Positions 1 through 6,132 of a stretch of 7,654 nucleotides of DNA are shown here, in pieces; within the stretch, counting starts at the first letter, position 1; each line of letters starts with the position of its first letter. This stretch comes from Alphaproteobacteria bacterium (GTDB taxonomy: Bacteria > Pseudomonadota > Alphaproteobacteria > Sphingomonadales > Emcibacteraceae): assembly GCA_002401545.1 (NCBI GenBank), contig NVTJ01000097.1, positions 2,211-9,864 of the forward strand. Direction: 5' to 3'. A model generated the notes under the pieces. The model was given only the letters and a program-made list of their open reading frames with translations. It had not been told where the DNA came from and ran no database searches. The position numbers were made by a program, and so were the translations under genes.

Positions 1-319
1 AGGCCAAATGATGACCGCCAATATCGCAGTTTCTGGGCGGCGTGGTTCTCTGATCGTCGGGTTTTTCATATTCAAACAGCTCGATCATTAAATTTTCGGC
101 AAACTTTAACATGCATATGGATAGTCTGGCACCTTTCACATCTACATGAGCCTCTGTCCAGTCACGGCCATCCTCCATTTTTGGTATTTCTCCAGCATCA
201 AAAGGACCCATCCGGTAAGCCACCTGCGCTCCGAAAACCTTGCAATAATAATCAACTGACTTGTCAAGGTCAGCCACGGTTATGGATACATGATCCACAT
301 GACAATAGCCTGGTATCAT
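1..319 (-). CDS. VOC (glyoxalase/bleomycin-resistance fold) family protein, partial
   Basis: Reading the minus strand from an ATG at 319 gives 106 codons without a stop, running off the left edge, so the C-terminus is missing. The start HVDHVSITVADLDKSVDYY is the typical first strand and helix of a VOC (vicinal oxygen chelate) module. Likely metal ligands are H10, E80 (in MIELFEYE) and H103 or H104 (in DIGGHHLA), the usual H/E/H spacing of metal-binding VOC enzymes such as glyoxalase I, methylmalonyl-CoA epimerase and extradiol dioxygenases. A strong AGGAGG site lies five bases before the ATG. The gene begins 12 bases after the stop of the transporter gene, so it is probably the third gene of the receptor-transporter operon. 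Seen: fold motifs and metal ligands. Inferred: a cytoplasmic enzyme acting on the imported compound or a product of it. The reaction cannot be told from this part. Confidence 0.85.
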   Translation of the reverse strand, partial: MIPGYCHVDHVSITVADLDKSVDYYCKVFGAQVAYRMGPFDAGEIPKMEDGRDWTEAHVDVKGARLSICMLKFAENLMIELFEYEKPDDQRTTPPRNCDIGGHHLA

Positions 320-324
320 AATAT

Positions 325-330
325 CCTCCT
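325..330 (-). promoter_or_regulatory. Ribosome binding site of the VOC gene
   Basis: AGGAGG on the minus strand lies five bases before the ATG at 319. It is a full-consensus site in the 12-base gap after the transporter stop codon (332-334), which fixes the start of the partial gene and indicates its own efficient initiation within the operon. Confidence 0.8.
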
Positions 331-331
331 C

Positions 332-1690
332 TTATAATAAATTAATCAGAAATACGGACCCAATGACCAATGGCACAACATAGCGGATCAGAAACAGCCA
401 CCCGCGAAACATTACCCCGTCCTCAACATGCAATTCATCCAGAAGACTGGAGCGGGATAGGCCCCATCCGGCCAGTACCGCTACGCAAATACCTCCTAGA
501 GGCAACAGAATATTGGACACCAGATAATCAAGCAATCCAAAGATAGTTTTATCCTCAAAGGTCGTGATAAAAGATAATAGCCTGACATCGGCCCAGATAT
601 TATAGGAAAATACCGTCAATAGACCAAGAGCCCAAAGGACAACTGACGCAATCACAGTAAGCTTGACCCGCGACAGGGATGTCAAATCCTCGAGACAGGC
701 GACAACGGTTTCCAGCAATGTGATTGCAGATGTTAAGGCCGCCACCGCCAGAAATAGAAAAAACAACGGTCCAACAATGGCCCCGCCGGGCATTTGACTA
801 AAAGCAACAGGAAGGGTGATAAAAATTAAGCCCGGCCCTTCCGCAGGCGATAAGCCATGGGCAAAAACGATGGGGAAAATAGCCAGTCCTGCCAGTATAG
901 CCACGCCGCCATCTGCCGCCGCCACAATCACTGCTGAACGGATCAGCGGCGTTTCTTCATCCATATAGGATGCAATGGTCATCAATACCCCAACCCCAAC
1001 CCCCAGTGAGAAGAAGGCCTGCCCAAAAGCCATCATGATAATGGTTGGAGTCAATGTGGAGAAATCCGGAACAAAAAGAAAATTTACCGCCTGTGCCATA
1101 TTGCCGTAAAGAACTGCATAGACCAGTAAAACAGCAAGAATAATAAATAAACCAGGTGTCATCCAGCCCAATATTTTTTCCAGACCATTTTTGACACCAA
1201 AGGCCACGGTAAGTGCTGTCAGGGTAATGAATATAATTTGACTGTAAATCATCCGCAAGGGGTCGGCTAGCATGGCAGCCATATTGTCTGAGGCCTCCTG
1301 CGCTGATCCAACCCCGCTATCCAGAGCGAGTGAGACAATGAAGTAATCAATAGTCCATCCTGCCACAACGGCATAAAAGCTGAGCGCAATGAACACTGCG
1401 ATAACGGCGAGCCAGCCATAATAACGCCATTTGGGAGAGATACCCTCAGTCTTCGACAGTTTGTCCATCGTACGGACAACGCCAAGCTTGCCCCGCCGGC
1501 CAATAGTAAATTCTGCGATCAAGGCCGGCAACGCAATGCAGACAAGCGCAAAGACATAAACCATGATAAAGGCACCCCCACCATTTTCCCCAGCCACATA
1601 GGTGAATTTCCAGATATTGGAAATTCCCACGGCACTACCAATGGCGGCAGCTAGAAAATATAATTTAGATGACCATACACGCTGTTGCAT
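332..1690 (-). CDS. Neurotransmitter:sodium symporter (NSS/SNF) family transporter
   Basis: This 452-aa inner-membrane protein would import an amino acid or related compound using the sodium gradient. The N-terminus carries the NSS signature in TM1 (GSAVGISNIWKF, residues 18-29) followed by ENGGGAF. TM6 shows GQAFFSLGVGVGVLM (223-237), and TM8 shows AALTSAITLLE (317-327), where T320 and S321 match the Na2 sodium ligands T354/S355 of LeuT; N25 matches the Na1 ligand N27. About 11 hydrophobic segments can be counted, the number found in several bacterial members such as MhsT and Tyt1. Two positions differ from LeuT: S24 in place of G26 and K28 in place of R30, the extracellular gate residue; Lys also occurs there in some bacterial members. 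The start is preceded by a GGGGA-type site. It lies 29 bases after the receptor gene and 12 before the VOC gene, so co-transcription is likely. The substrate is not readable; an imino or amino acid fits the neighbours. Confidence 0.93.
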   Translation of the reverse strand: MQQRVWSSKLYFLAAAIGSAVGISNIWKFTYVAGENGGGAFIMVYVFALVCIALPALIAEFTIGRRGKLGVVRTMDKLSKTEGISPKWRYYGWLAVIAVFIALSFYAVVAGWTIDYFIVSLALDSGVGSAQEASDNMAAMLADPLRMIYSQIIFITLTALTVAFGVKNGLEKILGWMTPGLFIILAVLLVYAVLYGNMAQAVNFLFVPDFSTLTPTIIMMAFGQAFFSLGVGVGVLMTIASYMDEETPLIRSAVIVAAADGGVAILAGLAIFPIVFAHGLSPAEGPGLIFITLPVAFSQMPGGAIVGPLFFLFLAVAALTSAITLLETVVACLEDLTSLSRVKLTVIASVVLWALGLLTVFSYNIWADVRLLSFITTFEDKTIFGLLDYLVSNILLPLGGICVAVLAGWGLSRSSLLDELHVEDGVMFRGWLFLIRYVVPLVIGSVFLINLL

Positions 1691-1719
1691 TTCGTCCCCG
1701 ACCTCTTAAAAAACCTGAA

Positions 1720-3951
1720 TTACATCCTTATGCTGAAATTTAGCATAAAACTTCTAGGTCTATTGATAATAAATCCATCAGGGTTAACACCCGCTATAAT
1801 ACGAAACACATCTGTCACCGTATCGTCACCAAAAACATTCTGAATATTCAGGAATACGGACCAACGGTCTGCTTCTACGCCAAAGCGTGCATTAGCCAGA
1901 GTATAATTTTCCAATGCTATAAACAGGGGATTATCTGGACGTAATTCTGTGTTGCGGCTATCCACATAATTCACATCCGCCCCAATGACAGCATTTAAAT
2001 CACCACCCCTCAAAGGCCAGCTATATTCAGCCGTCGCGGAAAAAGTGAAATCCGGAATATAGGGAATAGGGTCTCCATCCTGCCCTGTTGAAGCGATAGG
2101 ATTATCCTGGTTTAATTTTGCATCTGAGATATTGGCCGTTATACCAAGCTCCAGTCTTTCAGCGGGATAGGCCAATAGTTCAATTTCCAATCCTTTGATC
2201 GTTGCCCCACCACCATTACCGCGAAACGGAAACTGCAACTGGCCGTCTGTCGCCTGATCCTGCAACTGAATATTACTCCAGTCTATCCAGTAAGCGGCCA
2301 GATTAGCTTTCAACTTACCATCCATAAGCTGCGACTTTACACCAACTTCATAATTGACGACGGAATCAGAACTGAAACCTTCGGGGATGACCACATTCGC
2401 TATGGCCGCTGCGGTCTGATCATTGGGACCACCGGACCGAAAACCTTCCGCAACCTGAACATAGATATTCACATCCTCTGAAGCTTTAAAGGACAGGTTT
2501 CCTTTGAAAATTACACCGTCTTCACCAAATTTCAACTCTGGACCAACACCACCGCCGGGGCCGCCGCCAAATCCAGTGACAGAGGTGGCTGTTTCGATGA
2601 GTTCAAAATCATAATAACGCAATCCCCCCGTTAAAGTCAGCCGGTCAGTAATATCATAACTCAGCTCTCCAAACAGAGCCAGTTCATCAATTTCAGTATG
2701 AACCAGTCGATCCAGAAGAGGAGATTCAGGCGAAGCTATAAAACCATCGCCGGTGGCGAGTAGTATAGCGCTCCTGAAGTCCCGTTTCTCATCCTGTAAA
2801 AAGGCGCCTGTTAAAATCTGAAAAGGCCCATCAAAATTGGACGCATAACGAATTTCATAACTTTTTACTTCACGGGATTTAGGCTGAGTAATAATGCTGC
2901 GCCCAGGTCCTTCATCATCTAATCCTATAAAAGTTTGAATGGCCAGAGAGGAATCACGGTCAAAAACCGTATCACGCTTGAACAGAGAAGCCGTAGCGGT
3001 GGCTGTGCCATGGTCCATGCGATATTCCAGTGTGGCATTATAGATTTGTGTTTCATCCTGAAAACCGGCACGGGCAACATCAGCCTGGAAAAGACCGTTC
3101 TGTGAGATTGGATTACCATCATTATCTTGTATATTGAAATAATTTGGGCCGTCTGTCTTCATATCCTGATACATGGCCATGGCCGTGAATGTCAGGTTTT
3201 CGGAGGGCTCCACCTGTAACGTAACCCGTCCAGCATAAGTTTGTTCATTATTCACATTATCGGCCAGAATATTATCAATATAACCCTTTTCATCTAGGTA
3301 AAAACCTGCCACACGGATAGCCGCTTTACCCTCTGCTAAAGGAACACTGACGGCACTCTCCATGTTCCAGCCCAGAGATGCCCCCTTGGTTGATCTTAAA
3401 CTGATCGAACCACTGACTTCCATTTCTTCCATATTAGGTTTTTTGGTAATATAGCGAATGGTTCCTGATAACGAACTGGATCCAAAAGTTGTGCCCTGCG
3501 GGCCCTTTAAAACCTCCACACGGTCAATATCAAATATTTTAATATCCGGCTGGCGGCCTCCGCCGTCCTGAGCATTTTCGCCTGTAATAATAACTTCATC
3601 CAGATAAAGGCCAACCGTCCCCGCACCAGTAGAGTTCACGCCACGAATGATATAACGCTTATCTCCCGGCCCTTGATCGAAAACAGCCAACCCTGGAATT
3701 TGTCGGAAAAAATCATCAAAATCCACAGCTCCTCTTTTCGCAAGCTTATCTCCACTAATAGCTTGTACCGCAAAGGGGACTTCTTGTAGCCTCAAGCCGC
3801 CCCGCTTGGTTGCAGTAACAACAATTTCCTCAAATAACGAGTCTTCTTCAGCGACAGAAGCTGTGATACCGCTTAAAAGAATGAATGGTATGATGCTGAC
3901 TAACCCAAGTGCTGCTTTATGTTTGGCCATAATTTTTTTTATTTTTCTCAT
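1720..3951 (-). CDS. TonB-dependent outer-membrane receptor
   Basis: This 743-aa protein would import a ligand across the outer membrane with energy from TonB-ExbB-ExbD. The N-terminus is a signal peptide: basic residues 1-12, a hydrophobic stretch to about 30, and probable cleavage after ASVA (residue 34). A TonB box follows at 41-48 (EEIVVTAT). The plug domain spans about 55-172, with IIRGV at 101-105 and the conserved VEVLKGPQGTTFGSSSLSG at 145-163. The rest is a beta-barrel of alternating strands and Gly/Asp-rich loops, ending PRSFMLNFSIRM. The last residue is Met rather than the usual aromatic. M1 is preferred over M8 because an AGAGGA-like site lies just upstream of M1 and only A-rich sequence precedes M8. 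The plug resembles receptors common in sphingomonads and marine proteobacteria, many of which carry organic nutrients rather than iron siderophores. It heads the probable receptor-NSS-VOC operon, downstream of a copy of the GTTGC-N7-GCAAC palindrome. The ligand is unknown. Confidence 0.95.
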   Translation of the reverse strand: MRKIKKIMAKHKAALGLVSIIPFILLSGITASVAEEDSLFEEIVVTATKRGGLRLQEVPFAVQAISGDKLAKRGAVDFDDFFRQIPGLAVFDQGPGDKRYIIRGVNSTGAGTVGLYLDEVIITGENAQDGGGRQPDIKIFDIDRVEVLKGPQGTTFGSSSLSGTIRYITKKPNMEEMEVSGSISLRSTKGASLGWNMESAVSVPLAEGKAAIRVAGFYLDEKGYIDNILADNVNNEQTYAGRVTLQVEPSENLTFTAMAMYQDMKTDGPNYFNIQDNDGNPISQNGLFQADVARAGFQDETQIYNATLEYRMDHGTATATASLFKRDTVFDRDSSLAIQTFIGLDDEGPGRSIITQPKSREVKSYEIRYASNFDGPFQILTGAFLQDEKRDFRSAILLATGDGFIASPESPLLDRLVHTEIDELALFGELSYDITDRLTLTGGLRYYDFELIETATSVTGFGGGPGGGVGPELKFGEDGVIFKGNLSFKASEDVNIYVQVAEGFRSGGPNDQTAAAIANVVIPEGFSSDSVVNYEVGVKSQLMDGKLKANLAAYWIDWSNIQLQDQATDGQLQFPFRGNGGGATIKGLEIELLAYPAERLELGITANISDAKLNQDNPIASTGQDGDPIPYIPDFTFSATAEYSWPLRGGDLNAVIGADVNYVDSRNTELRPDNPLFIALENYTLANARFGVEADRWSVFLNIQNVFGDDTVTDVFRIIAGVNPDGFIINRPRSFMLNFSIRM

Positions 3952-4007
3952 TGGTTTCCTCTTACTTTCCAGATAAAATTATTTGCTGAATCTCTGTTCG
4001 TGAGGTG

Positions 4008-4037
4008 ATGTTAGGCCGTTCATCATTTTTGTTACAA
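4008..4037 (-). promoter_or_regulatory. Candidate promoter of the receptor operon
   Basis: On the minus strand a -35-like TTGTAA (4037-4032) and a -10-like TAACAT (4013-4008) are separated by 18 bases. Each matches the sigma-70 consensus at four of six positions. A transcript would start near 4001, about 50 bases before the receptor ATG. The upstream palindrome would then be centred near -66, the usual place for a LysR-type activator. The match is weak and rests partly on that spacing. Confidence 0.3.
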
Positions 4038-4058
4038 TAACAATCAATAAAGATAAGC

Positions 4059-4075
4059 GTTGCTTAAAACGCAAC
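4059..4075. promoter_or_regulatory. Putative LysR-type operator, copy upstream of receptor operon
   Basis: The sequence is GTTGC-TTAAAAC-GCAAC, a perfect 5+5 inverted repeat with a 7-base A/T-rich spacer, containing the T-N11-A core typical of LysR-family binding sites. Both arms recur exactly, with a similar spacer, at 5025-5041 upstream of the lysR gene. It lies in the 137-base gap between the lysR stop and the receptor start, centred 116 bases before the receptor ATG. An alternative overlapping repeat, GCGTT-N6-AACGC (4057-4072), is specific to this copy. No T-run follows on the minus strand, so it does not look like an intrinsic terminator for lysR. Confidence 0.6.
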
Positions 4076-4088
4076 ATTAATAACGATA

Positions 4089-4997
4089 TTACTTTAATTC
4101 ATTATTGAAATATGACTGGAGGTATTTCATAAATTCCTGAGCTGAGACCGGCAGAAGCCTTCCAAGCCTAGTCACTATTCCTGCCGATGTACTGGACAAG
4201 CTTTCACTTTTTATGGGAATAGATACCAACTGGCCGGATTTTAATTCTCTGAGGATCGCCATATCAGGCAGAACCGTTACGCCGTTGGAGGTCATGGCCA
4301 TATTTTTAAGGATCAGCATGGAGTTTGACGTTAGTACTGGATTAAGGATGACCTTTTCATTATGAGCAGCCTGATCCATAACTTCCCGTATTCTGAAATT
4401 TTTCTGGGGCAAGGCGCATTTCGCGGCACTTAAATCCTTCAGCGAGATGTTTTTTTTACTAGCCAGCGGGTTTGTCGGGGCCATCACAGCTTTCAACGGC
4501 AAACTATACATTTGTTGTACAGAAATCCGTGGCAAAGGAGGGCAATTAAATACCATGCCAATATGCACATCGTCCTCTTCTACCAAAGTTAAAACGCGGT
4601 TTGTTCCCGCCACTTGAACTTCAATAAGTATCTCGGGATATTTTGTCATGAAAGCCTCCATAGCATCCGACAACAAATCATTGACAAAGCCTTCGCCAAT
4701 AGAAATTTTCACAGTTCCCCGCTTTATTCCCCGCACATCATCCAGATGCGATGCCAGCCTTTCCTTGTGGGTCAGGTCTTCACGGTAATATTTTACCGCC
4801 AGTTCTCCAGCCTCGGTCAACCGGGCCTTGCCCCGCCCTCTTTCCAACATCTCTACGCCAAGCTCCTCTTCCAAAATGGCGACCTGCCGACTGACAGAGG
4901 ATGGAGCCACATTCATCTTTTCACTGGCCGCTCGCATTGACCCGCATTGTATTACTTCATACAGGTAGCGCAGCCGAGAAAGGTTAAAATTCATCAT
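4089..4997 (-). CDS. LysR-type transcriptional regulator
   Basis: This is a 302-aa regulator when started at the ATG at 4997. The winged helix-turn-helix covers about residues 4-64 (RLRYLYEVIQCGSMRAAS, then VAPSSVSRQ, LEEELG and LTEAGE). An effector-binding periplasmic-binding-protein-like domain follows from about residue 90 to the end. The reading frame stays open upstream to an ATG at 5078, but I reject that start. The extra 27 residues do not resemble a LysR N-terminus, they would cover the palindrome at 5025-5041, and AGGA at 5006-5003 lies five bases before 4997. ATG at 4994 (eight bases from AGGA) is nearly as good. The usual LFER after the HTH is MLER here. The gene is transcribed away from the DapA-family gene and points the same way as the receptor operon, with a matching palindrome on each side. 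I infer that it activates both arms in response to the substrate or an intermediate and represses itself; the inducer is unknown. Confidence 0.93.
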   Translation of the reverse strand: MMNFNLSRLRYLYEVIQCGSMRAASEKMNVAPSSVSRQVAILEEELGVEMLERGRGKARLTEAGELAVKYYREDLTHKERLASHLDDVRGIKRGTVKISIGEGFVNDLLSDAMEAFMTKYPEILIEVQVAGTNRVLTLVEEDDVHIGMVFNCPPLPRISVQQMYSLPLKAVMAPTNPLASKKNISLKDLSAAKCALPQKNFRIREVMDQAAHNEKVILNPVLTSNSMLILKNMAMTSNGVTVLPDMAILRELKSGQLVSIPIKSESLSSTSAGIVTRLGRLLPVSAQEFMKYLQSYFNNELK

Positions 4998-5002
4998 ATT
5001 CA

Positions 5003-5006
5003 TCCT
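5003..5006 (-). promoter_or_regulatory. Ribosome binding site that decides the lysR start
   Basis: AGGA on the minus strand (5006-5003) is five bases before ATG 4997 and eight before ATG 4994. It overlaps the ATG at 5003, which therefore cannot be the start it serves. It supports the 302- or 301-aa form of the regulator over the longer open frame. Confidence 0.6.
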
Positions 5007-5015
5007 ATGGTTAAT

Positions 5016-5021
5016 TTTATA
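5016..5021 (-). promoter_or_regulatory. Candidate -10 element of lysR, adjacent to the palindrome
   Basis: TATAAA on the minus strand (5021-5016) matches five of six bases of the -10 consensus. Transcription would start near 5009, giving a very short leader that still holds the AGGA site. The palindrome at 5025-5041 falls in the -10/-35 spacer region, so a bound regulator would block this promoter, the usual negative autoregulation of LysR genes. No good -35 is seen. Confidence 0.35.
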
Positions 5022-5024
5022 GGT

Positions 5025-5041
5025 GTTGCATAAAAGGCAAC
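5025..5041. promoter_or_regulatory. Putative LysR-type operator in the divergent lysR/dapA-like region
   Basis: The sequence is GTTGC-ATAAAAG-GCAAC, extended by one pair to TGTTGC...GCAACA (5024-5042). It has the same arms and spacer length as the copy at 4059-4075, and five of seven spacer bases are identical (TAAAA lies in the same place in each). It holds the T-N11-A core of LysR-type sites. Its centre is 36 bases upstream of the preferred lysR ATG and 142 bases upstream of the DapA-family ATG, the standard position for an operator shared by a LysR gene and its divergent target. Confidence 0.65.
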
Positions 5042-5062
5042 ATAATTCTTTATTCAATGTAA

Positions 5063-5091
5063 TTGGAGAAACGGACATAGGCCAGTAAAAA
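5063..5091 (+). promoter_or_regulatory. Candidate promoter of the catabolic operon
   Basis: TTGGAG (5063-5068) and TAAAAA (5086-5091) are separated by 17 bases. Matches to the sigma-70 hexamers are only three and four of six, as expected for an activator-dependent promoter. Transcription would start near 5098, placing the palindrome centre (5033) near -65. The rest of the gap up to 5160 is very A/T-rich and shows no other clear signal. Confidence 0.25.
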
Positions 5092-5174
5092 TTAAAAATA
5101 AGAAATAACTATTTTTTTATGAACTAATTTTAGAAAAAATATTAACGACATGAATAACGTGGAGAATTCACGGA

Positions 5175-6092
5175 ATGGACAGAAATAATATTGACTGGCG
5201 CGGCTATATTCCAGCAATAACAACACCCTTCAATGATCAGAATGAATTAGATACAAAAATGCTGACAACCCTTCTCGAGTGGTTGCATCAGGAAGGCATT
5301 CACGGCATTGTGGTTGCGGGCACGACCGGAGAATGGTTCTCCATGAGTCTGAAAGAAAAAGCCCTTCTCTATAAAACAACTAGTGAAGTTCTTTGTGGTA
5401 AAATGACCCTCATTGCAGGCTGCAATGCCTTCTTGGCCAATGAAGTTATTGCCTTGGCCGAAGTTGCTTGCAAATATAATTTTGATGGAATTCTTGTAAC
5501 GCCGCCGCCTTATGTAAGACCATCTGATCGTGAAATATTTACATTTTATCAGGAAATTAATGATGCGGTGAATATTCCCATATGTATCTATAACTGGCCA
5601 CCCGGTACTGGTATTGACATGCCATTACCGCTTTTGGAACGCATATGTGATCTGGAAAATGTCGTTGCATTGAAGAACTCTACTGGCGACAGTGATAAAT
5701 TTCTCAACGACGCTACGGCCCTCCATAAAAAAGTACGTGTTTTTGGTGCGCCAATGAATGAATTTGGTATAAAGTTGATACAAGAAAAAAAATCCGATGG
5801 ACTAATGGGTGCGGGGGCTGTTCTTGGTCATTATCAATCCGCATTTTTTGATGAGCTATGGCAGGGAAATATCGAAAAAGCCCTTGAATACGGGGCCATG
5901 GACCGCCGCATTATGAATGACTGGTTTGATGTTCATTATGTAGCTAAATTCGGGTCAGCGCAGGCCATTATGAAGACCGCGCTTAACCTTCAGGGCCTTC
6001 CCGGTGGCTATCCCCGCCGCCCCATATTGCCTTTGCTGGATGATGAAATAGCCATCATCAGGAAATCCCTCGAAAAACTGGGGGTATTATAG
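5175..6092 (+). CDS. DapA/N-acetylneuraminate lyase superfamily enzyme, possibly a pyrroline-hydroxycarboxylate deaminase
   Basis: This 305-aa cytoplasmic TIM-barrel Schiff-base enzyme has the normal family length. Family motifs are GTTGE at 49-53 (pyruvate carboxylate contacts), the catalytic tyrosine Y139 in YNWP, the Schiff-base lysine K167 in VALKNSTGD, and GAG at 212-214. In true dihydrodipicolinate synthase the YNxP motif continues SRTG, with an arginine that binds aspartate semialdehyde; here it reads YNWPPGTG (139-146), so lysine synthesis is unlikely. The superfamily also includes aldolases, sugar-acid dehydratases and Delta1-pyrroline-4-hydroxy-2-carboxylate deaminase (LhpC/HypD of hydroxyproline breakdown). 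The last fits best because the next genes look like an imino-acid dehydrogenase complex. A GGAG site at 5161-5164 lies ten bases before the ATG. It is divergent from lysR and is the first gene of the plus-strand operon. The family is certain; the exact reaction is inferred from context. Confidence 0.93.
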   Translation: MDRNNIDWRGYIPAITTPFNDQNELDTKMLTTLLEWLHQEGIHGIVVAGTTGEWFSMSLKEKALLYKTTSEVLCGKMTLIAGCNAFLANEVIALAEVACKYNFDGILVTPPPYVRPSDREIFTFYQEINDAVNIPICIYNWPPGTGIDMPLPLLERICDLENVVALKNSTGDSDKFLNDATALHKKVRVFGAPMNEFGIKLIQEKKSDGLMGAGAVLGHYQSAFFDELWQGNIEKALEYGAMDRRIMNDWFDVHYVAKFGSAQAIMKTALNLQGLPGGYPRRPILPLLDDEIAIIRKSLEKLGVL

Positions 6093-6132
6093 GTCTGTTT
6101 CCTAAAAACCTTTTCAGTTATAGTCTGATGTT

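Noticed and set aside
1267..1503. Second minus-strand open frame inside the transporter gene
   Set aside because: It lies in another frame within a clear NSS gene, and its translation shows no domain or credible start context. The same holds for the short frames at 2925-3122, 4614-4940, 6517-6708, 6792-7031 and 6843-7025.
1720..3951. Siderophore receptor
   Set aside because: No iron-uptake genes or Fur-box-like sequence are seen near it; the neighbours are a sodium symporter and catabolic genes. Not strictly excluded, since the ligand cannot be read from the sequence.
4057..4075. The palindrome after lysR as a rho-independent terminator
   Set aside because: The stem is only five pairs with no T-run on the minus strand, and the same arms recur upstream of lysR, which fits a protein-binding site better.
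5175..6092. Housekeeping dapA (lysine biosynthesis)
   Set aside because: The substrate-binding arginine after YNxP is absent, and the neighbours are a LysR regulator and an amine dehydrogenase, not lysine genes.
6092..6115. Possible hairpin AGGT...ACCT followed by T bases between the DapA-like and FAD genes
   Set aside because: Only a four-pair perfect stem with mismatches beyond it, and the gap is just 40 bases inside an apparent operon. Too weak to call a terminator or attenuator.
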